A stretch of DNA of 36,833 nt from Mollicutes bacterium (GTDB taxonomy: Bacteria > Bacillota_I > Bacilli_A > Izemoplasmatales > Izemoplasmataceae). The translations under genes and the position numbers were made by a program. The stretch covers positions 1 through 36,833 of the forward strand of contig PWFC01000018.1 of NCBI GenBank assembly GCA_003554025.1. Direction: 5' to 3'. Numbering within the stretch: position 1 is the first letter of the stretch; each line of letters opens with the position of its first letter. Under the pieces are notes generated by a model. It saw nothing but the letters and a program-made list of their open reading frames with translations, was not told the DNA's origin and searched no databases. Below are positions 18,807 through 27,388 of the stretch, in pieces.

Positions 18807-19544
18807 ATGGTTACCGCCTACGACGGAGTTCCCAAATACTACCGCTTAAAACGCGCTTTGGTCGAGCGCATCAACGAAGAAGAACTGGTTGAGGATCAAA
18901 AAATTCCTAGCGAACGCGTGTTGATCGACGAGTTCAACGTCAGCCGCATCACCGTACGCAAAGCCGTTGACGAGTTGGTCAACGAAGGCTATCTCTACAA
19001 GATTCAAGGCAAAGGCACCTATGTGAAGGGCACAAAGGCGAAACAGGACCTTTTCTCGATCACGAGCTGCACAAAAGACATTCTCGCCCACGGCATGGAA
19101 CCCCGCCGCAAAACGCTAACCTTAGACAAGATGAGAACCGACCGGAAAAGAAGTCGCCAGCTTGAGATTGACCCAAACGACGACGTGTTCTTGCTTGATC
19201 GGATTTATTACGCCGACGATTTGCCGTTGAACCGGACGATTGCGTATTTGCCGGCGCGCTATTTCCCGGGGCTTGAGAAACACGACTTTTCCTCCCAGTC
19301 TCTTTACGAAGTGTTAGAGGAGGAATACGGCGTGCAGATTACCCGCGCCAAACGCACCATTGAGGCGGTGCTCGCGCAAGGCGAGACCGCAAAACACCTG
19401 CAAGTCGAAGAAGGCAAGCCCATCATCTTGTTCCGGGCCGTCACATACGGCCTCGTCAACCGCAAAGAAGTGCCGATTGAGACGTTTAAGTGCTTGTATC
19501 GGACCGACCAGTTCAAGTTTTATATCGACCAAGTGAGGCAATAA
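18807..19544 (+). CDS. GntR-family transcriptional regulator, HutC subfamily
   Basis: This is a ligand-responsive repressor. The 245-residue protein has an N-terminal winged helix (about 8-75) with IPSERVLIDEFNVSRITVRKAVDELVNEGYL. A UTRA effector domain (about 95-240) follows, with LLDRIYYADDLPLNRTIAYLPARYFPGL and a C-terminal IETFKCLYRTDQFKF, typical of HutC members. A strong GAGGAGGGG ribosome site lies at 18793-18801. As first gene behind the palindrome it most likely represses its own operon and is released by a nucleoside or sugar-phosphate intermediate. The ligand cannot be read from sequence. Confidence 0.9.
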   Translation: MVTAYDGVPKYYRLKRALVERINEEELVEDQKIPSERVLIDEFNVSRITVRKAVDELVNEGYLYKIQGKGTYVKGTKAKQDLFSITSCTKDILAHGMEPRRKTLTLDKMRTDRKRSRQLEIDPNDDVFLLDRIYYADDLPLNRTIAYLPARYFPGLEKHDFSSQSLYEVLEEEYGVQITRAKRTIEAVLAQGETAKHLQVEEGKPIILFRAVTYGLVNRKEVPIETFKCLYRTDQFKFYIDQVRQ

Positions 19545-19591
19545 GAACAAGGAAACACCAATATATAAAAAAATAAAAAGGAGAGTGCTCT

Positions 19592-20743
19592 ATGAAAAAA
19601 GTATTGGCATTTTTACTGGCTTTGACAGGCGTGTTGCTGCTTGCCGCATGCGGAGACATCACCGACGACGAGATGAAAGTTGGATTGATCGTCTCGGCCG
19701 CAGGGGCGAACGACAACGGCTACAACGAATTCGCGATTGAAGGACTTAACCAAGCCGCAGAGGATTATGACATCACCACACAGGTCGTCACATCGGCCGA
19801 AGACATCCCGGGTTCTTTAGAAGAACTCGCCGATGAGGGGTTCGATTTGATCTTCTCGCTTGAATACGACTTTGACGCCCTCATCCACGACGATGGAACG
19901 GGGCAATCGATCGCCGAGAAGTATCCGGAGACCACGTTCGTGATTTTCAACGATTTCGCCAACACCGACGGCGATTCGAAGATTCACGACAACGTCATCG
20001 AAGTTCTCTTTAACGTCAACGAAGGTTCGTTCCTAGCGGGCGCCGCGGCCGTATTGGTCAACGAGAACCACGAAATTCTCTTCACCGACGAGGACTATTC
20101 ATTCACTCCGTTAGAAGACGCGCGTCTTATGGGCTTCTTCGGCGGTACGCAATCCATGGGCATCACCGTATTCAGTTATGGATTTGCACAAGGCATGAAC
20201 CATGTCGCCAGCGAACTCGACGTGAACTACGAATTCTACACCAACTACGAAGTGGGCTTCGCGGCATCTTCGGCCAACTATTCAAGCATTGAAAGCCTTT
20301 ATAACGACGGCGCGAACGTAATCTTTGCCGCGGCCGGAGGCGTCGCCACGAACTTGCGTAACGCCGCGGTTGCAGAAGGCAAACTTGCCGTAGACGTCGA
20401 CGCCGACCAAGACGCGACCGTTCCGGGCCATATCCTCACAAGCGTGCTTAAAAACACCAACGTGCCCGTCTACGAACTCGTCACCGAACTCGTAGAAGGC
20501 GAACTCGAAGGCGGACGCGACTTGTTCTACGACCTCGATTCAGGCGCCGCGGGCATCACCGACATGAGCGTCATCGAAGGCTACATCGACGATTCTCAAG
20601 AAGCCCAGGACAAATGGGAAGAAATCCAGGATGAGCTCGACACCATCCGCGGCTTGATCAATGACGGTACCATCGACGTCATCGACGCCCAAAAAGGCGA
20701 AGAACTTGATCTCGACGATCTTACAAACGTAGACCCGAAGTAA
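19592..20743 (+). CDS. BMP-family nucleoside-binding lipoprotein (ABC importer)
   Basis: This is a substrate-binding lipoprotein anchored on the outer face of the membrane. The 383-residue precursor has a signal peptide (1-19) with lipobox LAAC and lipidated C20. The Bmp/PnrA fold follows, with KVGLIVSAAGANDNGYNEFAIEGL, then FGGTQSMGITVFSYGFAQGM and VIFAAAGGVATN. Known PnrA/BmpA relatives bind purine or pyrimidine nucleosides. The C-terminus is strongly acidic. A 47-nt AT-rich gap separates it from gntR and no terminator is visible there. AAGGAGAG precedes the start. The exact ligand is unknown. Confidence 0.9.
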   Translation: MKKVLAFLLALTGVLLLAACGDITDDEMKVGLIVSAAGANDNGYNEFAIEGLNQAAEDYDITTQVVTSAEDIPGSLEELADEGFDLIFSLEYDFDALIHDDGTGQSIAEKYPETTFVIFNDFANTDGDSKIHDNVIEVLFNVNEGSFLAGAAAVLVNENHEILFTDEDYSFTPLEDARLMGFFGGTQSMGITVFSYGFAQGMNHVASELDVNYEFYTNYEVGFAASSANYSSIESLYNDGANVIFAAAGGVATNLRNAAVAEGKLAVDVDADQDATVPGHILTSVLKNTNVPVYELVTELVEGELEGGRDLFYDLDSGAAGITDMSVIEGYIDDSQEAQDKWEEIQDELDTIRGLINDGTIDVIDAQKGEELDLDDLTNVDPK

Positions 20744-20774
20744 CGCATCACAATATTCGTGTAAAGGAGAATGC

Positions 20775-22349
20775 ATGGTGCCCATCATAAAAACCGTGGA
20801 TCTCACGAAAAAATTCGGCGATTTCACCGCCAACGACGCCATCAACTTCAAAGTCGAAGAAGGCGAAATCAAAGCCGTCGTCGGTGAGAACGGAGCCGGA
20901 AAAACGACATTGATGAATATGATCTACGGTCTCTTGCAACCGACAAGCGGCAGCATGTTCATTCGCGGACAACAAGTTGATTTCAAAACACCTACCGATG
21001 CCATCAACATGGGCATCGGTATGGTGCATCAACATTTCAAACTCGTACCGAGCTTGACGGTTTATGAAAACGTCTTGCTCGGTATTGAAATGAAAAAAAC
21101 CGTTTCACTGGGTGAAAAGACGTTCAAAATGCCTTATCTTGACAAAAGAAGGGCAAAAAAGGAAGTCCAAGTTATCATCGACGAATACGGCTTCAATTTG
21201 GACGCCTCTTCCCGGGTGAAAGATTTGAGCATCGGCGCCAAGCAGAAAGTGGAAATCCTAAAGATGCTCTACCGCGAAGTGGACATCGTCATCTTCGACG
21301 AACCGACCGCCGTATTGACCCCGCAAGAGATCGAATCCTTTTTCAAAACCATGAGACGCATGAAAGAACACGGCAAGACGCTGATCCTCATCACGCACAA
21401 ATTGCGCGAAGTAATGGAAGTGAGCGATTCCGTCGTTGTCATCAAAGACGGACAAGTCGTTGGCGACATGCCGACAGAAAAAACAAACGAGGTCGAACTC
21501 GCCCGACTCATGGTCGGCCGGGACGTGTTGCTCAAAGTTGACAAAGAATACAAATCGTTGCGTCAAAAACCCGAAGTTTATGAAGTCCGAAACCTTTCTA
21601 CGGAAAACGACGAAGGCGTAGAAGTCGTCAAAAACGTCAGTTTCACCATCAGAAAGGGCGAAATTTTGGGCGTTGCCGGCGTCGAAGGCAACGGCCAAAG
21701 CGAACTTTTGAAACTATTGACAGGGCTTATGCGCGCCACAAATGGAAACGTTACGCTCCACGGCAAGGACATCACCAACGCATGGCCCGGGCAACTCCGC
21801 AAAAAAGGCGTCGCGATGATTCCCGAAGACCGCTACATTCACGGACTTTGCCAGGAAATGACCATCGGCGACAACACCATCGCCGGCTACCACGACAGCC
21901 GCGATGTTTGTTCTCGCGGTCTTATGAAGCGCAAAGCCATCGAACAGCGACGCGACGCATTAATCGATAAATACGACATCCGCATTTCCGAAAAAGGCGG
22001 TTTCGTCTCTTCCTTGTCCGGTGGAAACGCCCAGAAAATCATCATTGCAAGAGAGTTCGACGCCGACCCCGATGTGCTCATCGCGGCCCAACCCACCCGT
22101 GGCGTCGACATCGGCGCGATTGAGTTCATCCACAATTCGCTATTAGAACTTGCCGATGCGGGGAAATCGGTGTTGCTCATCTCCAACGAACTTTCCGAAG
22201 TCATGAGTCTTGCCGATCGCATCGTCGTTATGTACAAAGGTGAAATCATCGGAGAAGTCGACGCAAAACAAGCGGACCGAGAGCAAATCGGCATGCTGAT
22301 GGCCGGTGTCAAAGAAGGAGGCGAAGAGCGTGAAACAAAACAAGCTTAA
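20775..22349 (+). CDS. ABC transporter ATP-binding protein, nucleoside type (two NBDs)
   Basis: This tandem ATPase powers import through the two following permeases. The 524-residue protein has NBD1 with Walker A GENGAGKTT (37-45), signature LSIGAKQK and Walker B VIFDEPTAVLT. NBD2 has the degenerate loop GVEGNGQSEL usual for the RbsA/NupO group, and signature LSGGNAQK followed by PTRGVDIGA. This arrangement matches NupO/YufO-like nucleoside transporters. The gene starts at 20775 after AAAGGAGA and overlaps the first permease by 20 bp. Confidence 0.93.
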   Translation: MVPIIKTVDLTKKFGDFTANDAINFKVEEGEIKAVVGENGAGKTTLMNMIYGLLQPTSGSMFIRGQQVDFKTPTDAINMGIGMVHQHFKLVPSLTVYENVLLGIEMKKTVSLGEKTFKMPYLDKRRAKKEVQVIIDEYGFNLDASSRVKDLSIGAKQKVEILKMLYREVDIVIFDEPTAVLTPQEIESFFKTMRRMKEHGKTLILITHKLREVMEVSDSVVVIKDGQVVGDMPTEKTNEVELARLMVGRDVLLKVDKEYKSLRQKPEVYEVRNLSTENDEGVEVVKNVSFTIRKGEILGVAGVEGNGQSELLKLLTGLMRATNGNVTLHGKDITNAWPGQLRKKGVAMIPEDRYIHGLCQEMTIGDNTIAGYHDSRDVCSRGLMKRKAIEQRRDALIDKYDIRISEKGGFVSSLSGGNAQKIIIAREFDADPDVLIAAQPTRGVDIGAIEFIHNSLLELADAGKSVLLISNELSEVMSLADRIVVMYKGEIIGEVDAKQADREQIGMLMAGVKEGGEERETKQA

Positions 22350-23415
22350 TACGATTTTGCACCATTTTTTGAACGCTTTGATTCCCATTTTCTTCGCCTT
22401 TTTGATCGGCGCCATTGCGATTTTGGTCGCCGGAGAGAACCCTTTGGAGACGTTTTACATTCTGTTTCAACGAGCCCTTTTCACCGAGCGAGGCCTTACA
22501 AGGACTTTGCACTACGCATCGCCTTTGATTTTGACGGGCCTAGCCATTGGCATCAGTTTTAAAGCGGGGCTTTTCAACATGGGCGTCGAAGGCCAACTTC
22601 TCGTCGGCGGATTCGTTGTTGCGGTATTGGGCTATACGTATTCCGACCTTCCTTCCGGCGTGCTTGTGCCAATGCTCTTGATTGCGGGCATCCTCTCGGG
22701 CATCATGACCGCCATGATTCCCGCGCTTTTGAAGGCGCTTTTTAACGTCAACGAACTCGTCGTCTCCCTGCTTATGAACTACGCCATCATCCACGTTTTG
22801 CAGTATTTGACGACCAACGTGTTCCGCGACCCTTCAAGAGGGTATGTTTCGACCCACATGATCGGGTCAAGCGCGATACTGAGCCGTATGTTTGGCACCC
22901 GCATCACCCCGTTTTTCTTCATTGCGCTGTTTGTGTTTTTGATCATGTATATTGTCTTCAACCATTCCAAACTCGGCTATGAAATACGCGCCATCGGCAA
23001 GAACCTTGAATTTTCCGAAGCCGTGGGCATGAACGTCAAGAAAAAGATTTTGACGATCATGACCTACTCGGGAGCGCTTGCCGGCCTCGGCGGCGCGGGA
23101 TGGATGATGAGCGACCGCTACGCGTACACCTTGAATTTCTCCGGAGACCCCGGTCTTGGCTGGGACGGTATGTTGATTGCGCTTTTGGGCGCTCATTCAC
23201 CCGTTGGGATATTGGTTGCGGCCGTCTTTTATGGCGCGTTGAAATCGGGAAGCCAAGCCATCGCCATTCATACGAGCGTCCCGCAGGAAATCATCGCCGT
23301 CATCCAATCGCTTCTGATATTGTTTTTAAGCATCAAGTTCCTCAAAGAAAGCAAGGTCTTAGAACGTCTGACCTGCAGATTCCTGCCGAAACAGGCGAAA
23401 GAGGAGGAAGTCTGA
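22330..23415 (+). CDS. ABC transporter permease 1 (NupP/YufP-like)
   Basis: This 361-residue inner-membrane permease of the BPD_transp_2 (branched-chain/ribose type) family has about ten hydrophobic segments. Family landmarks are LAIGISFKAGLFNMGVEGQ near 77-95 and KLGYEIRAIGKNLEFSEAVGMN near 215-236. The start is a GTG at 22330, 8 nt after AAGGAGG (22315-22321), inside the ATPase gene. An in-frame GTG at 22306 lies upstream of that ribosome site and is rejected. Confidence 0.9.
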   Translation: MKQNKLNTILHHFLNALIPIFFAFLIGAIAILVAGENPLETFYILFQRALFTERGLTRTLHYASPLILTGLAIGISFKAGLFNMGVEGQLLVGGFVVAVLGYTYSDLPSGVLVPMLLIAGILSGIMTAMIPALLKALFNVNELVVSLLMNYAIIHVLQYLTTNVFRDPSRGYVSTHMIGSSAILSRMFGTRITPFFFIALFVFLIMYIVFNHSKLGYEIRAIGKNLEFSEAVGMNVKKKILTIMTYSGALAGLGGAGWMMSDRYAYTLNFSGDPGLGWDGMLIALLGAHSPVGILVAAVFYGALKSGSQAIAIHTSVPQEIIAVIQSLLILFLSIKFLKESKVLERLTCRFLPKQAKEEEV

Positions 23416-23416
23416 T

Positions 23417-24331
23417 ATGGACATCTTGCGCGTTTTGTACGATATGCTCTATTACGCAGGGCCCATTCTCTTTTGCACCTTAGGCGGCTTGTTCGCCTAC
23501 AAGGTGAACGTCATCAACATCGGCCTTGAGGGCATGATGCTTTTTGGAGGCTTCATCGGCGCATTGCTCATTTTCTATACCGGCAATTATTTGCTTGGTC
23601 TAAGCGGCGCGGTTATGCTTGGTGTGGCCCTTGGTCTTTTGTTTTCCTTTTTCGGCATCACCAAGAAGGCGAATTTCATCATCACCGGGTTCGCGATCAA
23701 CCTTTTGGCCGTCGCCATCGGGTATTACACGCTCGCGTTGATGGGGCGGACCGACATCAACGTCATCGGCGAAGTCCGTCATATGAGCTTGCGTTTGAAC
23801 ATCCCTGTGTTGCGCTCCATCCCCGTTTTGGGCGACGTGTTCAGCGGACATTCGATTTTGACGTATGTGGCTTTCCTTTCCATCTTCATCGTCCACTTCG
23901 TGATGTATCACACGAAATTCGGCGTTTACGTAAGAGTGGCCGGCGAAAGCCCCGAAGCGGCGGAAGCGGTAGGCATAAACATCCATAAGATCAAATACGC
24001 CGCCATCATCGTCGGAGGGTTCCTTTGCGCTTTGGCGGGCGTGAACGTCGCCGTTGAACAAATCGCGGCTTACACCCCGCAAATCACCGCAGGAACGGGC
24101 TTCATCGCCATTGCGGCCATCTATTGCGCCGCCGGGTCGCCCATGAAATCTTCAGGGTATGCGATTCTCTTTGGGCTCATGCAAGCCTTAGCGCGCAACC
24201 TCGCCGTCGTCATCGGCGGCATCGCCGGGCTTTTGAACGTGATTCCCTACCTCACCGTCATCGTTGTGTTGTCCATCATAGCGATCAACCGCTATAGAAA
24301 GACCAATATTAGGGGGTACGCCCATGATTAA
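23417..24331 (+). CDS. ABC transporter permease 2 (NupQ/YufQ-like)
   Basis: This 304-residue partner permease of the same family completes the importer. Landmarks are FAYKVNVINIGLEGMMLFGGF near 27-47 and FGVYVRVAGESPEAAEAVGIN near 169-189. GAGGAGG at 23401-23407 precedes the ATG. It is 1 nt after permease 1 and overlaps the next gene by 8 bp, so transport and metabolism are translationally linked. Confidence 0.9.
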   Translation: MDILRVLYDMLYYAGPILFCTLGGLFAYKVNVINIGLEGMMLFGGFIGALLIFYTGNYLLGLSGAVMLGVALGLLFSFFGITKKANFIITGFAINLLAVAIGYYTLALMGRTDINVIGEVRHMSLRLNIPVLRSIPVLGDVFSGHSILTYVAFLSIFIVHFVMYHTKFGVYVRVAGESPEAAEAVGINIHKIKYAAIIVGGFLCALAGVNVAVEQIAAYTPQITAGTGFIAIAAIYCAAGSPMKSSGYAILFGLMQALARNLAVVIGGIAGLLNVIPYLTVIVVLSIIAINRYRKTNIRGYAHD

Positions 24332-24887
24332 AACCGCGGTTCTTGCCGTCGATTTGCTTTACGATTTCACCAACCCCGACGGCAAAGTCTATTATCCGGA
24401 AAACGAAGCCATTTTGGAAAACGTTGAAACGTTGCTTCAACACGCCAGAAAAAACGGCGCCCTGATTGTCTTCATGCGGCATGAATACCGAAAAGGAAAA
24501 CAAGACGTCAATCTTCAAAACATGCGCGAATGTTGCATTGAAGGGACCAAAGGCTCCGAAATCGACGAAAGACTGAGCGTTCTCGCGGACGATTACGTCA
24601 TCAAAAAAAGAAGGTACAGCGCTTTTTACGGGACCGACCTCGACTTGCTGCTGCGCGAGCACGGCGTGCAAAACGTCGTCGTCATCGGCACCAAGACCAA
24701 CAACTGCGTCAACGCCACCGCGCTTGACAGCCATTACCGAAACTACAACACCTACGTCGTCGCCGAATGCACCGCGACAAACGACCCCGTCGCACAAGAT
24801 GTGTATTTGCGGGACATCGACCGTTACATCGGAAAAGTCCTCACCCTTCAAGAAGCGCTAACGTCTTTTGAAAGCGGTGATTTGTGA
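24324..24887 (+). CDS. Isochorismatase-like cysteine hydrolase
   Basis: This 187-residue hydrolase belongs to the isochorismatase fold, whose members cut amide, ureido or enol-ether bonds. The triad is visible: D10 in LAVDLLYDF, K95 in KKRRYSAF and C128 in KTNNCVNATA. It lacks the DxH...H metal-site phrase of nicotinamidase PncA, so nicotinamide is not the first choice; ureido amides (RutB or N-carbamoyl types) look nearer. Its place between the permeases and the nucleoside kinase suggests that it acts on the imported nucleoside or its freed base. The substrate is not known. Confidence 0.8.
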   Translation: MIKTAVLAVDLLYDFTNPDGKVYYPENEAILENVETLLQHARKNGALIVFMRHEYRKGKQDVNLQNMRECCIEGTKGSEIDERLSVLADDYVIKKRRYSAFYGTDLDLLLREHGVQNVVVIGTKTNNCVNATALDSHYRNYNTYVVAECTATNDPVAQDVYLRDIDRYIGKVLTLQEALTSFESGDL

Positions 24888-25837
24888 TGTACGATTTGAT
24901 CGTCAGCGGCTATGTGAGCATGGACCGTGTCGTCAAACTCGAACAAGCGGCGCACCCCGGAAAAACAAGCATCATATCGGATAAGTCCGCAACCGCCATA
25001 CACTACGGCGGCTGCGGGATGAACGTCGGCGTCGCACTCTCAAAGCTTCAAAAAAACGTTTTGCCCTTGATCAGGGTCGGCGACGACTACGAGGAGACCG
25101 GATACAAGGACTTTTTGGCAAAGACCGGCATGGACACAAGCCATATAAAACGGATTCCAAACGAAAAAACAAGCTACGCGTATCTTATTGAAAACCCCGA
25201 CAAAGAGCACATCACGCTTTTTTACCCGGGCGCCATGGACGAAAAATACGCGCAAACGTATCAAGACGTCCCCTTTGACAAGGCACGCTGCGCGTTGATG
25301 ACGGTCGGGTCCCAAAAAGACAACGCCGCCTATTTGCGCATGTTGAAAACGCACAACGTTCCTTTGGTGTTCGGCATGAAAATGGATGAGGAGGCCTTCC
25401 CCAAACCGTTTCTCGAAGAAATACTTCGCTACGCGAAAATCGTCTTCATGAACGCCACCGAAGCGAAAAGCCTTTGCGACCTTTTCCACTTGTCAAACAT
25501 CGAAGAACTCTTCGAGTTTAACAATGTAGAAGCGCTCATCATCACCGAAGGCGCCCAGGGCTCGACCTGCCTTTTAAAAGGGAAAAGCGGCATCCGCCGT
25601 GAACGCGTAAAGGCCGCGCGGCCGAAAATCCTCAAAGACACATCCGGCAGCGGCGATGCCTATATCGCCGGCTTCTTGTACGGATATTTAGAGGGAAAAG
25701 AGCTTCATACATGCGCCGAACTTGGCAGCGTCACGGCCTCGTTCATCATTGAAGAAGTCGGCTGCACGAAAAACGCTCCAAGCATAGAGGCGCTTAGCAA
25801 ACGCCACCAAGAACAATTTAAGGAGGAAACATCATGA
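24887..25837 (+). CDS. PfkB-family kinase (ribokinase / nucleoside kinase type)
   Basis: This ATP-dependent sugar or nucleoside kinase has 316 residues. The N-terminal substrate-side motif is YGGCGMNVGVAL (40-51) and the C-terminal anion-hole motif is DTSGSGDAYIAGF (251-263), with catalytic base D257. The family norm is DTxGAGD. I chose the ATG at 24887, since the GTG at 24884 falls inside the previous stop region. The end overlaps the phosphorylase gene by 4 bp. Possible activities are a nucleoside kinase, a ribokinase, or a ribose-1-phosphate kinase like the archaeal PfkB enzyme. Sequence alone does not decide. Confidence 0.85.
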   Translation: MYDLIVSGYVSMDRVVKLEQAAHPGKTSIISDKSATAIHYGGCGMNVGVALSKLQKNVLPLIRVGDDYEETGYKDFLAKTGMDTSHIKRIPNEKTSYAYLIENPDKEHITLFYPGAMDEKYAQTYQDVPFDKARCALMTVGSQKDNAAYLRMLKTHNVPLVFGMKMDEEAFPKPFLEEILRYAKIVFMNATEAKSLCDLFHLSNIEELFEFNNVEALIITEGAQGSTCLLKGKSGIRRERVKAARPKILKDTSGSGDAYIAGFLYGYLEGKELHTCAELGSVTASFIIEEVGCTKNAPSIEALSKRHQEQFKEETS

Positions 25838-26586
25838 AAACACTCTACATGCATGGTACCGCCGAGACCATCGCCCCAAACGTCATTTTCTCCGGCGACC
25901 CTTGGCGGGTCGAAGTGCTGAAAAAATATTTGTACAACCCCAAGCAAGTCGCCTTTTCGCGCGAATTCAACACGTATACCGGCACCTACAAAGGCGTCCC
26001 GGTGACCGTGACCTCGACCGGCATCGGCGCCCCAAGCGCCGCCATCGCCATGGAAGAACTCTACGAATGCGGCATGAAAACCGCGCTTCGCATGGGGACG
26101 GTCATGGGGCTTAAAGACGAGCTGCTCGGGCATTTTCTCGTGCCTAGCGCCTCGGTCCGAAAAGAAGGGACGTCTAAGACCTATGTCGAAGACGTCTACC
26201 CCGCGGTCGCCGATTATTCGCTCGTCCAAACCTTGAACGAAACCATCCAATCGTTTGACCACGACGTTTCAAACGGGCTCAACTGCACGTTGGACGGCTT
26301 TTACAGCCAAATGAAAGAGTCCAAATTCGCCAAAGAACGCGGCGCCAACGTCCACGCCTTATTCGAGGAACTGCGCGCCATGGGCGTCTCCGGCGTCGAC
26401 ATGGAATCTTCGGCGATGCTTGTGCTCGGACGGCTCATGGGCGTCAAAACGGCCGTATTGACCGCCGTGACCGTTTTGGAAAACCTCAAGGACAAAATCG
26501 AAGGCGAAGCGCGGCAGACCCTAGAGGACAAACTTTGCCGCATCGCTTTGGAATCGATCTATCGTTTCCATCGAAAGGAGGAGTAA
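25834..26586 (+). CDS. Nucleoside phosphorylase, uridine phosphorylase-like (NP-I family)
   Basis: This enzyme splits a nucleoside with phosphate into free base and (deoxy)ribose 1-phosphate. The 250-residue hexameric-type enzyme has the phosphate loop SGDPWRVEVL (20-29), the signature VTSTGIGAPSAAIAMEEL (59-76), R86 in LRMGT, and the ribose-binding GVDMESSA with M190/E191. The general layout resembles Udp more than DeoD. The base-recognition stretch (GFYSQMKES, about 155-163) does not keep the Udp Gln/Arg pattern, so the base may be unusual. AGGAGG lies at 25821-25826. Confidence 0.85.
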   Translation: MKTLYMHGTAETIAPNVIFSGDPWRVEVLKKYLYNPKQVAFSREFNTYTGTYKGVPVTVTSTGIGAPSAAIAMEELYECGMKTALRMGTVMGLKDELLGHFLVPSASVRKEGTSKTYVEDVYPAVADYSLVQTLNETIQSFDHDVSNGLNCTLDGFYSQMKESKFAKERGANVHALFEELRAMGVSGVDMESSAMLVLGRLMGVKTAVLTAVTVLENLKDKIEGEARQTLEDKLCRIALESIYRFHRKEE

Positions 26587-26587
26587 C

Positions 26588-27388
26588 ATGAACGCAAAAT
26601 TTCTCTCAACGGGAGATGAAAAAGTAATCGGCATGGTGCACTTGAAAGCCTTGCCCGGAACCAAAGATTTTAACAACGACCTACAAGACGTATACCAACA
26701 GGCGCTTAAAGACGCACAAACCTTAGAAGAAGCGGGCGTCGACGCCTTGATGGTGGAAAACATGGGCGATGTGCCTTTCGCAGAAACTTTGGACATTGAG
26801 CAAACCGCCGCCCTATCCGCCATCAGCGCCTTGATCAAAGAAGCGGTGGACATCCCCATCGGCATTGACGCGGCGTTCAACGACTACAAATCCGCTCTTG
26901 CCGTCGCCAAAAGCGTCGGCGCTAAGTTCGTGCGCATCCCGGTTTTCGTCGACACCGTCGTTTTCGACGGAGGCGTCGTCGAACCTTGCGCACGCAAAGC
27001 GATCGCGTATCGTCAAAAGCTAAACGCCGAAGAAATCGAGATTTACGCCGACGTGCAAGTGAAACACTCGCACCCCCTCATTCAAAGCGTCCGCATTGAG
27101 GAATCCGCCAAAAACGCGGAAATGGCCGGCGCAGACGCCGTCATCGTCACGGGGACGGCCATCGGAGACGAAACGCCGATGGAACTGATTCGCAAAGTCC
27201 GCAAAACCGTAAAGATTCCCCTCATCGTCGGAAGCGGCGTCAAAAAGGAAAACATATGCGAACAACTACGAGACGCCGATGGGGCTATTGTGGGGTCTAG
27301 CCTGAAAGAACGAGGCGACATCGCAAACCCCGTTTCCAAAACGCTCACCAAAGCGTTGATGCTAGCCTTGAAGGAGTGTTCGAAATGA
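26588..27388 (+). CDS. BtpA/SgcQ-family TIM-barrel protein
   Basis: This 266-residue (beta/alpha)8-type protein has the family openings VIGMVHLKALPG (13-24) and VDALMVENMGDVPF (51-64). A C-terminal half has DAVIVTGTAIGDETP and PLIVGSGVKKENI, resembling phosphate-binding TIM barrels. BtpA was named in cyanobacteria for photosystem I biogenesis, and SgcQ sits in an uncharacterised E. coli sugar operon; no enzymatic reaction is firmly established. It starts 1 nt after the phosphorylase and overlaps the dehydrogenase gene by 4 bp. An isomerase or aldolase role on a phosphosugar is inferred only. Confidence 0.85.
   Translation: MNAKFLSTGDEKVIGMVHLKALPGTKDFNNDLQDVYQQALKDAQTLEEAGVDALMVENMGDVPFAETLDIEQTAALSAISALIKEAVDIPIGIDAAFNDYKSALAVAKSVGAKFVRIPVFVDTVVFDGGVVEPCARKAIAYRQKLNAEEIEIYADVQVKHSHPLIQSVRIEESAKNAEMAGADAVIVTGTAIGDETPMELIRKVRKTVKIPLIVGSGVKKENICEQLRDADGAIVGSSLKERGDIANPVSKTLTKALMLALKECSK

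Noticed and set aside
24324-24887. Nicotinamidase (pncA) and an NAD-salvage operon
   Set aside because: The PncA metal-binding phrase is missing, and BtpA, Fe-ADH and TrpA-like genes would be unexplained; kept only as a weak alternative.
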